Shown one piece after another: positions 35,183 to 45,500 of a stretch of 52,031 nt of DNA. A program made the translations under genes and the position numbers. The DNA comes from Bacteroidaceae bacterium (GTDB taxonomy: Bacteria > Bacteroidota > Bacteroidia > Bacteroidales > Bacteroidaceae). The number at the start of each line of letters is the position of its first letter. Position 1 is the first letter of the stretch. The stretch is taken from the NCBI GenBank assembly GCA_024398515.1, contig JAKSIZ010000010.1, positions 1-52,031 on the forward strand, read 5' to 3'. Under the pieces are notes generated by a model, which was given only the letters and a program-made list of their open reading frames with translations, was not told where the DNA came from and ran no database searches.

Positions 35183-35285
35183 GAACGCTTAAGTCGGAAA
35201 AACATTGCAGCAATGTTGGTCCGAACATTGTAGCAATGTTGACTCGAACATTGCAGCAATGTTTGCCGGAGTCAAGCGTTCGACT
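35183..35285. repeat. Palindrome-array element, copy 4 (second core)
   Basis: Three 17-bp palindromes AACATTGCAGCAATGTT (35201-35217, 35247-35263; the middle one, 35224-35240, has T for C next to the centre) separated by the 6-bp spacers GGTCCG and GACTCG. The left arm GAACGCTTAAGTCGG is the one found at copies 1 and 3; the right arm GAGTCAAGCGTTCGAC is its inverted partner. The core differs completely from copies 1-3 but the layout is the same. Confidence 0.95.
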
Positions 35286-35363
35286 TTTGCAACGCCAACG
35301 CTCGCATCGCAAATCGAAAAGCATAAAACTAACAAAAAATTATTGGTGTCCTTTAGAATATAG

Positions 35364-35425
35364 CTATCAGCCCAGAGCATAGCAAAGCGACGCCCTGGGC
35401 TGATAGTTTGCTGCTCCTTCAGAGC
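35364..35425. repeat. Dispersed-type double hairpin upstream of rpsA
   Basis: CTATCAGCCCAG (35364-35375) and CTGGGCTGATAG (35395-35406) form a perfect 12-bp stem with a 19-base loop; GCTC-CTTCA-GAGC (35413-35425) forms a second small hairpin. It resembles CCCAGGGC / CCCTTTCAGGGC repeats that I associate with Bacteroidetes intergenic regions. The rest of the 34999-35626 gap holds only promoters and repeat copy 4. Confidence 0.65.
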
Positions 35426-35505
35426 GTAAAAAGAATGCTTCAGTAGGGCTTGTCCTTAAATATTGCGATAATGCATATAAAGTTGAATAATTTAATCAAA
35501 AAAGT

Positions 35506-35536
35506 TTTGGGGATTCAAAAAAAAGTTGTAACTTTG
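35506..35536 (+). promoter_or_regulatory. rpsA promoter
   Basis: TTTG at 35506-35509 and TAACTTTG at 35529-35536, 19 bp apart. The leader to the ATG at 35627 is about 85 bases, longer than that of neighbouring genes, and could carry autogenous control as in other bacteria (inference). Confidence 0.75.
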
Positions 35537-35626
35537 TGCCCGATTTGCGCCATGCGTGCGAAATCAACAAGAAAAAGCGACAGAAACTAATTTTTATTTT
35601 ATAAATTTTCAGAGTTAATTAACATT

Positions 35627-37423
35627 ATGTCAAACTTAAATGAATTAAAAAACGTACAGCCGTTGCAGGATTTCGATTGGCAAGCATTCGAATCAGGAAG
35701 TGCTGTAGGTGGTCAGTCGCAGGAAGAGCTTGAAAAGGCTTACGACGAGACTTTAAACAAGGTGCAGGAACATCAGGTAGTTGATGGTACTGTCATCGCA
35801 ATGAACAAACGTGAAGTAGTAGTTAATATCGGCTACAAGAGCGACGGTATTATTCCTATTTCAGAATTCCGCTACAACCCAGAACTCAAGGTAGGCGACA
35901 CAGTAGAAGTCTATGTTGAGAATCAAGAGGACAAGAAAGGCCAGCTCCTTCTTTCTCACAGGAAGGCACGCGCAAGCAAGAGCTGGGAACGCGTCAATGC
36001 AGCCCTCGAATCACAGGAAGTTGTCAATGGATTTATCAAATGCCGCACTAAGGGTGGCATGATCGTTGACGTATTCGGCATCGAGGCATTCTTGCCAGGA
36101 AGCCAGATCGACGTACATCCAATCCGCGACTACGACCAGTTCGTAGGCAAGACAATGGACTTCAAGATTGTCAAGATAAATCAGGAATTCAAGAATGTGG
36201 TTGTTTCTCATAAGGCACTCATCGAGGCTGAAATGGAAGCACAGAAGCAGGAAATCATGAGCCACCTCGAAAAAGGTCAGGTACTTGAAGGCGTTGTTAA
36301 GAACGTTACTTCGTACGGTGTATTCATCGACCTCGGTGGTGTTGACGGACTTATCCACATCACAGACCTCTCTTGGGGCCGCGTAAGCGATCCTCACGAA
36401 GTTGTTACACTCGATAGCAAAATCAATGTTGTTATCCTCGACTTCGACGAAGAGAAGAAGCGTATCGCCCTCGGCCTTAAGCAACTTACACCACATCCAT
36501 GGGAAGCACTCGATGCAAACATCAAGGTTGGCGACCGTGTTAAGGGTAAGGTAGTCGTTATGGCTGACTACGGAGCATTCGTAGAGATTGCCCCAGGCGT
36601 TGAAGGACTCATCCACGTAAGCGAAATGTCATGGAGCCAGCACCTGCGTTCTGCACAGGACTTCCTTAAGGTTGGCGACGAAGTAGAGGCAGAAATCCTC
36701 ACTCTTGACCGCGACGAGCGCAAGATGTCACTCGGTATCAAGCAACTCAAGGAAGACCCATGGGAGAAGATTGAAGAGAAATATGTTGTCGGAAGCAAGC
36801 ATAATGCAAAGGTTCGCAACTTCACTAACTTTGGTGTATTCGTAGAACTTGAAGAAGGTGTTGACGGACTTATCCACATCAGCGACCTCTCTTGGACTAA
36901 GAAAATCAAGCACCCAGCAGAGTTTACACAGGTTGGTGCACCTATCGACGTTGTAGTTCTCGAAATAGATAAGGAAAATCGTCGTCTCAGCCTTGGTCAC
37001 AAGCAGCTCGAAGATAATCCTTGGGACAAGTACGAAGCAGTTTATACAGTAGGTTCAATCCACGATGGTACTGTAAAGGAAATCATGGATAAGGGTTCAG
37101 TTATCGAACTTGAAAAGGACGTAGAAGGCTTCGCAACTCCTAAGCACCTCGTTAAGGAAGACGGAACTAACCCTGTTGTTGGCGATGTTCTCCCATTCAA
37201 GGTAATCGAGTTCAACAAGGACAGCAAGCGTATCATCCTCTCTCACAGCCGCACATTCGAAGACGAACAGCGTGCAGCAGTTGCTGACGAGAAGAAGGTT
37301 GCAGCAAAGAAGGCTCCAAAGAAGGAGGCAACTCCAACAATCCAGAACCAGGCTGCAAGCACAACACTTGGCGACATTGACGCTCTTGCACAGCTCAAGG
37401 CTCAGATGGAAGCAGGCGAATAA
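35627..37423 (+). CDS. rpsA: 30S ribosomal protein S1
   Basis: A 598-aa mRNA-binding ribosomal protein with six S1 (OB-fold) repeats. Recognisable cores are VDGTVIAMNKREVVVNIG, VVNGFIKCRTKGGMIVDV, VLEGVVKNVTSYGVFIDLGG, RVKGKVVVMADYGAFVEI, KHNAKVRNFTNFGVFVEL and IHDGTVKEIMDKGSVIEL. The N-terminus is acidic and the C-terminus is a lysine/alanine-rich tail. Strongly biased, highly expressed-type codon use sets it apart from its neighbours. It is monocistronic, with its own promoter and a strong terminator. Confidence 0.96.
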   Translation: MSNLNELKNVQPLQDFDWQAFESGSAVGGQSQEELEKAYDETLNKVQEHQVVDGTVIAMNKREVVVNIGYKSDGIIPISEFRYNPELKVGDTVEVYVENQEDKKGQLLLSHRKARASKSWERVNAALESQEVVNGFIKCRTKGGMIVDVFGIEAFLPGSQIDVHPIRDYDQFVGKTMDFKIVKINQEFKNVVVSHKALIEAEMEAQKQEIMSHLEKGQVLEGVVKNVTSYGVFIDLGGVDGLIHITDLSWGRVSDPHEVVTLDSKINVVILDFDEEKKRIALGLKQLTPHPWEALDANIKVGDRVKGKVVVMADYGAFVEIAPGVEGLIHVSEMSWSQHLRSAQDFLKVGDEVEAEILTLDRDERKMSLGIKQLKEDPWEKIEEKYVVGSKHNAKVRNFTNFGVFVELEEGVDGLIHISDLSWTKKIKHPAEFTQVGAPIDVVVLEIDKENRRLSLGHKQLEDNPWDKYEAVYTVGSIHDGTVKEIMDKGSVIELEKDVEGFATPKHLVKEDGTNPVVGDVLPFKVIEFNKDSKRIILSHSRTFEDEQRAAVADEKKVAAKKAPKKEATPTIQNQAASTTLGDIDALAQLKAQMEAGE

Positions 37424-37448
37424 TACACAATATTATATATAAGGAAAA

Positions 37449-37478
37449 GGCGCACTCAATTGAATGCGCCTTTTTTTT
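37449..37478 (+). terminator. rpsA terminator
   Basis: GGCGCA and TGCGCC (37449-37470) form a GC-rich stem; an A-run precedes it and eight T residues follow, so it could also serve the convergent gene. Confidence 0.92.
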
Positions 37479-37515
37479 ATGCCCGACTTAACCGGCAAGG
37501 TTGTAATATTGTGGG

Positions 37516-38790
37516 CTAAATACTGTAGCTGAATCCCAACGATGTGTATTCACGGAACTGGAAGAAACCGTAATCGTCGTCGCGTACAGTACCGTCGTCG
37601 AATCGAGGATAGAGGAATAACTTCGCACTGATATACTTGGAGAGCTTGAACGTAAATGTGTTTTCCCATTCAACCTCGGCACGTCTGTAAGTAGTATATC
37701 CCCAAAGTCTCGTCTCGTATGTGAACAAGTCGGAAGGATTCCACCTGAAATTAAACGTGAGTGAAGAACCAATATCGTTCAGCGTACTGTGGTTTGGCTT
37801 CAAGCTATAGCGTGTGGCAAGTTCTTCACGACCGACGTAACGGAAGTTGTAAGCCACTGGAGCAAGGTTCAATGTGCCGTTTGCCTTCTTGTTCTTGCTC
37901 TCGAACTTGTAATCCATACCGATTGCAAGGTTGAAGTTGAATGGCGACATGAAGTCGGAATAAATGTAATGGTCGTTGGACTTCAAACCTTTATGGAACT
38001 GCGTATAAGTGAGGACTTGGAATGTATAATACCAGCGTTTTGTTGCTTGAATGCCTAATTTGCCCGTGTAACGAATGAGGTCGTCGGTGGTGCGGAACTT
38101 GTGCAGAGAGTCGCTTTCCGATGTCTGGAAACCGAGTTTAAGTTCAAGTTTGTTGTCGAAAGTAACCTTTTGCTTGTTGTTGTAGTTTGCTTGCAATACT
38201 ATATTGCCGAGCATAGAGTAGTTTCTTTCACCACCTTTGTACCAATTGTTGGTGAAGAAATTCTGGAGGAATTGCAAATAATAATCCTGTTTGAAAGTCC
38301 AGAAATTAGGTTTCTTAATGACAACGTCGAAGTCGCCAACGTCGTTGGATGGCGTAACAACAGGTGCATCGTTGTTGGCAACAACTTCAACATCGCTCGA
38401 CGTAGGCGCTACTTCTTGCAGTCCGCCTACTTCTTCCAGTGTTTTCTCTGACTCCTTAACGAGTTCTGGTCGAGTCACATAAACGTTCATGAGCGCATTG
38501 TCAACGGCATAGCGCAATTCGTCATCAGCGTCTATTTCGGTCGAGTCGATGTTCAATAGGCTTGCTATCGGTGAGTGATAGAACGTAAGTGGAGCAAACA
38601 GACGGTAGTATCGCCCGTCTTTATCCACGCTAACCTGCTCGCCAGATGCGGACCTGTAAATTTGACGACTCTCCACTTGTCCTTTTATCACAGCAAGCGA
38701 ATCAAGGTATCTTGATGCAAAATCAGATTGCGCAATAATTGTCTGTGACGACATTAGCGCTGCTAAAAATAAATACTTGACTTTTTTCAT
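37516..38790 (-). CDS. DUF3078-family outer-membrane-associated protein
   Basis: A 424-aa exported protein with a signal peptide (MKKVKYLFLAALMSSQTIIAQ). A linker region (about 110-150) rich in V/N/P/D is followed by a C-terminal half of alternating beta strands rich in aromatic residues (NNWYKGGERNYSMLGNIVLQ, YRRAEVEWENTFTFKLS) ending in FSYSI, as in outer-membrane beta-barrel proteins of Bacteroidetes. Its function is not established. The ATG at 38790 is required for the signal peptide. The -7 box ends only 6 bases before it, so the mRNA may be almost leaderless. It is convergent with rpsA and divergent from pyrG. Confidence 0.8.
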   Translation of the reverse strand: MKKVKYLFLAALMSSQTIIAQSDFASRYLDSLAVIKGQVESRQIYRSASGEQVSVDKDGRYYRLFAPLTFYHSPIASLLNIDSTEIDADDELRYAVDNALMNVYVTRPELVKESEKTLEEVGGLQEVAPTSSDVEVVANNDAPVVTPSNDVGDFDVVIKKPNFWTFKQDYYLQFLQNFFTNNWYKGGERNYSMLGNIVLQANYNNKQKVTFDNKLELKLGFQTSESDSLHKFRTTDDLIRYTGKLGIQATKRWYYTFQVLTYTQFHKGLKSNDHYIYSDFMSPFNFNLAIGMDYKFESKNKKANGTLNLAPVAYNFRYVGREELATRYSLKPNHSTLNDIGSSLTFNFRWNPSDLFTYETRLWGYTTYRRAEVEWENTFTFKLSKYISAKLFLYPRFDDGTVRDDDYGFFQFREYTSLGFSYSI

Positions 38791-38796
38791 ACCTTG

Positions 38797-38830
38797 CAAA
38801 GGTATAAAAATTTTTACAACATAAAGCAAA
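38797..38830 (-). promoter_or_regulatory. Promoter of the DUF3078 gene
   Basis: TACCTTTG (complement of 38797-38804) with TTTG 22 bp upstream (complement of 38827-38830). Only 6 bases separate the -7 box from the ATG. Confidence 0.65.
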
Positions 38831-38887
38831 TGTCACCTCATATTTTCGATTTTTTTCAAAAAAAATTAAAAAACATATCATTTCGTT

Positions 38888-38918
38888 GTTGCGATTACTC
38901 AAATATTTCGTAACTTTG
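38888..38918 (+). promoter_or_regulatory. pyrG promoter
   Basis: GTTG at 38888-38891 and TAACTTTG at 38911-38918 (19-bp spacer). The ATG is 9 bases after the -7 box, so the leader is only a few bases long. Confidence 0.65.
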
Positions 38919-38927
38919 TACCCCGTT

Positions 38928-40523
38928 ATGGAAACTAAATATATATTTGTTACAGGCGGAGTGGTAAGTTCTTTAGGCAAGGGCATTATCTCATCCTCAA
39001 TTGGTAAGTTGCTCCAGGCAAGGGGCTACAACATCACAGTGCAGAAGTTCGATCCGTATATCAATACAGATCCAGGTCGTCTTAACCCTAATGAGCATGG
39101 TGAGTGCTACGTGACCATCGACGGCATGGGAACGGATCTCGACCTTGGTCACTATGAACGTTTCACTGGAATACAGACCACAAAGGCGAACACTCATACC
39201 ACTGGACGCATCTACGCATCGGTTATTGCGAAAGAAAATCGTGGCGAGTATTTCGGCAAGACAATACAAGTCGTACCACATATCACCGACGAAATCAAGC
39301 GCAACATCAAGATGATGGGCAAGCAGAAGAAGTTTGATTTTGTCATCACAGAGATTGGCGGAACGGTAGGCGACATAGAATCTTTGCCTTACCTTGAGGC
39401 TATCCGACAGTTGAAATGGGAAATGGGAAAGAATGCAGTGTGCGTACATCTCACATATATACCGTACCTGAAGGCTGCCGGTGAACTTAAAACCAAACCT
39501 ACACAACATTCGGTAAAGGGGTTGCAAAGTGTCGGCATACAGCCAGATTTGCTTGTACTCCGTACGGAAAAGCACTTGAGCCAAGGTGTTCTGAAGAAGG
39601 TGGCAAGTTTCTGTAACGTTGATGAAGACTGCGTTGTACAGAGCGAAGACCTGCCAAGCATCTATGAAGTGCCAGTGAATATGCAGAACCAAGGCATGGA
39701 TGCAGCGATACTCCGCAAGATGGGAATAGAGGTAGGCGAGACTCCTGCGCTTGGTCCTTGGCGTTCGTTCCTCGAAAGATTCAAGACTTCAACGAAGGAA
39801 GTCAAGATTGCACTCGTTGGAAAGTACGATCTTCAGGATGCATACAAGAGCATTCGTGAGAGCCTTTTCATTGCTGGTGCATATAATGACCGCAAGGTTG
39901 TGATAAAGTATATCAACAGCGAAAAGATTACCGACGACAATGCTGCCGAAACACTTTCACCTTATGCAGGTGTAGTGATTGGTCCTGGCTTTGGCGAAAA
40001 GGGAACTGAAGGCAAGATGTCTGCCATAAAGTATTGCAGGGAAAACAATGTCCCGACGTTTGGCATCTGCCTCGGAATGCAAATGATGGTGACGGAATTT
40101 GCAAGAAACGTACTCGGACTGAAGGGCGCAAACTCACGCGAAATGGACGAAAAGACTCCATACAACGTGATAGACGTGATGGAAGACCAGAAGAATCTCT
40201 ACGATGGGGCAATGCGTGTTGGTGCATACGACTGCTTAATCCAGACTAAGAACAGCAAGACATACGAGGCTTATAAGACAGAAAAACTCTCGGAACGCCA
40301 TCGTCATCTTTATGAGTTCAACAACGAATACCTCGCAGATTTTGAAAAGGCAGGTATGATTGGAGTGGGGAAGAACCCTGAAACAGATTTGATAGAGATA
40401 GTTGAATTGCAAGGACACAAGTGGTTTGTAGGCACACAATTCCATCCGGAATATAACAGCACAGTGCTCAAGCCTAATCCTCTCTTCCTCTCATTCATAG
40501 CTGCCGCATCGGAAAAGGATTAA
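38928..40523 (+). CDS. pyrG: CTP synthase
   Basis: A 531-aa enzyme that converts UTP to CTP using glutamine. The N-terminal synthetase domain (TGGVVSSLGKGI near residue 10, then NPNEHGECYVTIDGMGTDLDLGHYERF) is followed by a class I glutamine amidotransferase domain with the nucleophile in FGICLGMQ and the His-Glu pair in FHPEYNS. The ATG at 38928 (METKYIFVTGG) is the family start. The frame is open for 14 codons upstream, but these lie in the promoter. yidC follows after 82 bp. Confidence 0.97.
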   Translation: METKYIFVTGGVVSSLGKGIISSSIGKLLQARGYNITVQKFDPYINTDPGRLNPNEHGECYVTIDGMGTDLDLGHYERFTGIQTTKANTHTTGRIYASVIAKENRGEYFGKTIQVVPHITDEIKRNIKMMGKQKKFDFVITEIGGTVGDIESLPYLEAIRQLKWEMGKNAVCVHLTYIPYLKAAGELKTKPTQHSVKGLQSVGIQPDLLVLRTEKHLSQGVLKKVASFCNVDEDCVVQSEDLPSIYEVPVNMQNQGMDAAILRKMGIEVGETPALGPWRSFLERFKTSTKEVKIALVGKYDLQDAYKSIRESLFIAGAYNDRKVVIKYINSEKITDDNAAETLSPYAGVVIGPGFGEKGTEGKMSAIKYCRENNVPTFGICLGMQMMVTEFARNVLGLKGANSREMDEKTPYNVIDVMEDQKNLYDGAMRVGAYDCLIQTKNSKTYEAYKTEKLSERHRHLYEFNNEYLADFEKAGMIGVGKNPETDLIEIVELQGHKWFVGTQFHPEYNSTVLKPNPLFLSFIAAASEKD

Positions 40524-40605
40524 AAGATAATAAGATGTTGTAATTGTTTCTTAACTTTTGAAAAAATACACATTATTTATATATATAAGAACAAAAAAGA
40601 AATAA

Positions 40606-42480
40606 ATGGATAGGAATACAATCATTGGCTTCATTCTCATAGCAGCCGTATTGATAGGCTTTGGCTATTGGAATCAGCCTTCAGCGGAACAAATTGCAGA
40701 ACAAGCACGTCAGGACTCTATTGCCACGGCACAGAAGAAGGCAAAAGAGGAAAAAGCTAAACTCGAAGAAGAAAAGTCGATTACTGCCTTCAAGGACACA
40801 ACAAGCAGTGATAGTGCCGTAGTTGACAGCATAAGTGCTTTGCCGGAATCGTTCACAACGCTGCAAAACAATAACATTGCCGTTGACATAACCAATAAGG
40901 GTGGCTTTGTAAAGAAAGCTGTCATAAAGGGTTATGAGTCGCTCGAAGGAAAACCAAACGTGACTGTATTCGAAGGAGATGAGCAGACGCTTGACTTCAG
41001 AATGGCAGGAAAGGATATGAACATTATCACAAAGCAGATGACGTTCATACCTGTCAACGCTACCGATTCGTCGGTTGTGATGCAAGCCAAAGTCGGAGAT
41101 ACAGGTGTGTTGAGCATTGCTTACAACTTGCCGTACGACTCTCATCTGCTGCAAATAACTTTGAAAGCTGAAGGCATAGACGGATTGTTCTCGCCAAACT
41201 GCAACAGCATGACCGTTGACTGGCGCGACCATTGTCGTCAGCAAGAGAAGAGTTTTTCGTTTGAAAACCGCTACACTTCGCTCACATATAAGGAAGCCGG
41301 TGCTGGCACGGATTATTTGAATGAAGGAAAAGATGTTGAGGAAACTGTAGAGGAACCACTCGATTGGGTTGCTTACAAGACACAGTTCTTCAGCGTTGTG
41401 CTTATTGCTGAGAAACAATTTGCAAAGAACTCTACCCAGACAAGTACTCCTGAAGAGAAGGGTGGAGGCTATTTGAAGCAATTCCATTCGCAGATGCAGA
41501 CAAACTTCGACCCACAGGGCAACGAACCGACACGCTTCGAAATGTATGTAGGTCCAAACAATTTCCGACTTCTGCAAAAGGTCAGCGACCAGACAACCTT
41601 CGACAAGAAACTTGAACTTCAAGACCTAATCTATCTCGGATGGCCTATTATCAAGTGGATAAATCGTTGGTTCACGCTCTACGTCTTCGACTTCCTCACC
41701 TCGATGAACATTAGCATGGGCATCATACTTATTCTTATAACGCTGCTCCTCAAGGTCATCACATACCCAATGGTGAAGAAAAGTTATATGAGCAGTGCGA
41801 AGATGAGGGTGTTGAAACCGAAACTCGAAGAGGCTACAAAGGAATACAACAAGCCGGAAGATGCTATGCAGAAGCAGCAGGCAATGATGCAACTCTATTC
41901 GCAATATGGCGTAAGTCCACTCGGAGGCTGCTTGCCAATGATTATTCAGATGCCTATCTGGATTGCTATGTTCAACTTTGTACCAAATGCAATCGAACTC
42001 CGCCGACAGAGTTTCCTTTGGATTAAGGACCTTTCTACATACGACCCAATCTTTGAGTGGACAAACAATCTGCCACTTATTGGCGACCACTTGAGTCTTA
42101 CTTGTATTCTCTTCTGTGCTGCAAACGTAGTATATTCCGTTCTCAGCATGCGTCAGCAGAAAGACCAGATGGTAGGGCAGCAAGCAGATCAGATGAAGAT
42201 GATGCGCTGGATGATGTATCTCATGCCAGTAATGTTCTTCTTCATCTTCAACGACTACTCGGCAGGTCTTAACTTCTACTACTTCATCTCATTGTTCTTC
42301 TCGGCTGCAATAATGTGGACATTGCGCAAGACGACAAACGACGAAAAACTCCTCGCAACGCTCGAAGCACGCTATAAGGAGAACAAGGCAAAGCCTGCTG
42401 CTAAACAGGGAGGTTTCGCTGCACGTCTTCAGGAACTGCAAAAGCGTCAGGAGGATATGCGCAAGCAGAGAGGATATTAA
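40606..42480 (+). CDS. yidC: Membrane protein insertase YidC
   Basis: A 624-aa insertase that folds inner-membrane proteins alone or with SecYEG. It has an N-terminal helix (TIIGFILIAAVLIGFGYW), a lysine/glutamate-rich linker, a large periplasmic beta domain (about 80-340) and the conserved C-terminal core of five helices (from WFTLYVFDFLTSMNISMGIIL, including GGCLPMIIQMPIWIAMF and the hydrophilic-groove region). The tail is basic (KRQEDMRKQRGY). pyrG lies upstream on the same strand. The next gene starts 29 bp after its stop without a visible terminator. Confidence 0.96.
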   Translation: MDRNTIIGFILIAAVLIGFGYWNQPSAEQIAEQARQDSIATAQKKAKEEKAKLEEEKSITAFKDTTSSDSAVVDSISALPESFTTLQNNNIAVDITNKGGFVKKAVIKGYESLEGKPNVTVFEGDEQTLDFRMAGKDMNIITKQMTFIPVNATDSSVVMQAKVGDTGVLSIAYNLPYDSHLLQITLKAEGIDGLFSPNCNSMTVDWRDHCRQQEKSFSFENRYTSLTYKEAGAGTDYLNEGKDVEETVEEPLDWVAYKTQFFSVVLIAEKQFAKNSTQTSTPEEKGGGYLKQFHSQMQTNFDPQGNEPTRFEMYVGPNNFRLLQKVSDQTTFDKKLELQDLIYLGWPIIKWINRWFTLYVFDFLTSMNISMGIILILITLLLKVITYPMVKKSYMSSAKMRVLKPKLEEATKEYNKPEDAMQKQQAMMQLYSQYGVSPLGGCLPMIIQMPIWIAMFNFVPNAIELRRQSFLWIKDLSTYDPIFEWTNNLPLIGDHLSLTCILFCAANVVYSVLSMRQQKDQMVGQQADQMKMMRWMMYLMPVMFFFIFNDYSAGLNFYYFISLFFSAAIMWTLRKTTNDEKLLATLEARYKENKAKPAAKQGGFAARLQELQKRQEDMRKQRGY

Positions 42481-42509
42481 CAAATCAAACCATACAAAGG
42501 GAAGAGAGC

Positions 42510-45500
42510 ATGGTGGACAACAGGGCTGTTGAACCGCAAAGGGACAATGTATATAACCGCAACACATTGAATGAAGGTTTCTACAACGAGTTGCTTTACA
42601 TCATGGGACTCGAAGAAACCAAGAACAAGACTGATAAGGTTGTACGTATTCAACGCTTGGAGAAAGACCGTCAATCCTACTCTCTTCTTGAACAGACAAT
42701 AAGGGTTATTGTTGAGCATCCACGGATTTCAGATTCTAACGAATTGTTTGAAAATGCCCTCGGCCTTGTGCTTACGTGGGTCAACCGACTCCTTTTCCTG
42801 AAACTGTTGGAGGCACAACTTTCAAACTATCAGGAAATTCTTACATGCGAAAAGATTAAGTCGTACAATGACTTCTTCGATCTTTTCCTTAAAGTATTGG
42901 CACGACCATCTGATGCGAGGGATGAAGAAGCAAGGCAAAAGTTCCAAGACGTACCTTATCTTTATAGTTCACTGTTCGAGTATTCAAAGCTGGAATCCGA
43001 CCTGATCCCTATAAATTGCCTTTCTGACGGCGACATGGATTTGTATCCTCGTACTATCTTGAAAGACAAAAGCGGCCGTCGGCTTGAAGGGAAGATTAAT
43101 TCGCTGAAATACCTTCTTGACTTCCTCAACGCCTATAGCTTCGGCTCTGACACGGAAACTATAGATATAAAAAGGAAAAAGAAAACCAAGACAATAATCA
43201 CTGCCCCAGTCTTAGGACTTGTATTTGAAAAGATAAACGGATACAAGGACGGAGCATATTTCACTCCATCCTACATTACTGAATACATGAGCCGCGAGGC
43301 TATACGCCGTGTTATCGTCGATAAATTCTGCAAGGCAAACGATTGGAACTGCAAGACAATAGGCGAAGTCGCCACGCTTATAGGCAACGACATCGAGTCT
43401 AAGCAAAAGGCAAACGCCATCGTCAACAGCATTACAATCTGCGACCCAGCCGTTGGAAGTGGGCATTTCCTCGTCTCGGCGCTCAACGAACTTATGCTTA
43501 TCAAGTATGAGTTGGGCATTCTCATGCTTCACAACGACGCTCACGATAGCTTCGACAAATACGAATTGCACATCGTTGACGACGAACTCGTCATCTCCAA
43601 CCCTGATGGTTTCTTCAGGTACAACCCTGCCGACCACGACTCATACGTCGTTCAAAAGACCATCTTTGAAGAGAAGAAAACCATAATAGAGAATTGTCTT
43701 TTCGGCGTTGACATCAACCCAAAGAGTGTAGAGATTTGCCATCTACGCCTATGGATTGAACTGTTGAAGAACGCATATTATGAGAATGGCGAACTCCAGA
43801 CGTTGCCTAACATCGACATCAACATCAAGTGTGGCAACTCGCTCCTTTCGAAATTCGACGTGAACACAAAGGACCGTATTGCACTCGACAAGCGTATAGA
43901 ATACATCATACCCGAATATAAGGCAATGGTGAAGCGGTACAAGACCTGCAACGACAAGCACGAACGCCATGCCATTCACAAGGAAATAGAGCAGATCAGG
44001 CACTCGTTTGAGGACTGTTTCCCTCTCGATATGTTCGGCAGCAAGAAGACGCAGCAGAAGTCATACGCCGACAATACTTTCGAATGGTTAATGGAATTCC
44101 CTGAAACATTGTCCGATACTGGCCAGTTCATTGGCTTTGACATCATCACGGGCAATCCGCCATACATCCCTTTGCAGAAGTTAGGCGACGAGTCGAAGAA
44201 CTATGGTCGCATGGTCTTCAACGCAAACAATGAACTCGAACCACTCTATCAGACATACAACGCAAAGGGCGACATCTATTCCTTGTTCTATGAACGAGGC
44301 TTGCATCTGCTGAAACAGGGCGGCTTACTCTGCTTCATCACCTCGAACAAATGGATGAGAACCGACTATGGAAAATCGACCAGACGCTTCTTACTCGATA
44401 ATGTAAACCCGAAACTGCTCATTGATTTCCCTTGCCTGCAACTGTTCGACAAGGCTACAGTCGAGACAAACATCCTCCTCTACAGCAACGAAAAGAACCT
44501 GCATGAACTTGAATGCGCCGTTATCGACAAGGGACGCAAGGACTCGTTGAAGCATCTTTACACTTCCGTAGCTGAGATAAAAACCCCTTGCAACTTCAAT
44601 ACAGACGACAAGTGGATTATCACAAACGAGATAGAACAAAGCATTCAGTCGAAAATCGACAGCATAGGCACGCCATTGGCTGACCCACGATGGGGGCTTC
44701 AACCTAACTTTGGAATAAAGACTGGCAACAATGACGCCTTCGTTATCTCAAGTGATACAAGGACGAAAATACTCTCCTGGTGCCGCGACGAGGACGAACG
44801 CGTGCGCACCTCAAAGCTTCTTCGTCCATTGCTGCGAGGCGAAAGCATTGGCAGATTCTCCGATAATTGGGACGGAACCTGGCTTGTTGCATCCTTCCCA
44901 TCACGCCGTTACAACATCGACGAATACCCTGCCGTACGCAAATATCTCTTGTCGTTTGCCTACGATCAACTCATCGCAAACGGCAACGAAACCATTGCAA
45001 GCAACCATCTTGAAGAGTATTGCAAGCAGAAACTTAACCAAAGCGGAGCCGAAATCATTGTCTGTGGCAAACCAGTTCACGACCAGAGTGGCAAGACAAT
45101 AAAGTCGCGCAAGGCTACGACAAACAAATGGTACGAGACTCAGGACAACATAAGTTACTGGCGAGAATTCAAATACCCAAAGATATTGTGGAAAAGAATT
45201 GGCTCTGACCTGCGCTTTACCTACGACGACCGTGGCTTCTATGGACTCGACAGCACGTGTATCATGACAGGACGCTACCTTAAATACATCTGCTGCATAC
45301 TCAATTCATCGCTTGGTCACTACCTCATTTCGCGCAATGCACAAAAGACAGGCACGGGCGATCTACTCGTAAGCGTACAGGCAATCAAGCCTATTCGTCT
45401 GCCACTGCCAAAGGAAGAACCGGTTGCTCTCAACGAACTCTGCGACCGAATCCGCGCATCATATACCCCAGAAACGTATGATGCGATAAACCAAGAGGTC

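Noticed and set aside
34999-35259. N-terminal extension of the transporter stump
   Set aside because: It translates repeat copy 4 and the promoter region; the ATG at 34998 matches the transporter family start.
40545-40565. Separate yidC promoter (TTAACTTTTG)
   Set aside because: The box has one extra base between TA and TTTG and no convincing -33 element; read-through from pyrG is simpler.
40681-41622. Long open frame antisense to yidC
   Set aside because: It lies wholly within a well-supported gene and shows no recognisable motif or start signals.
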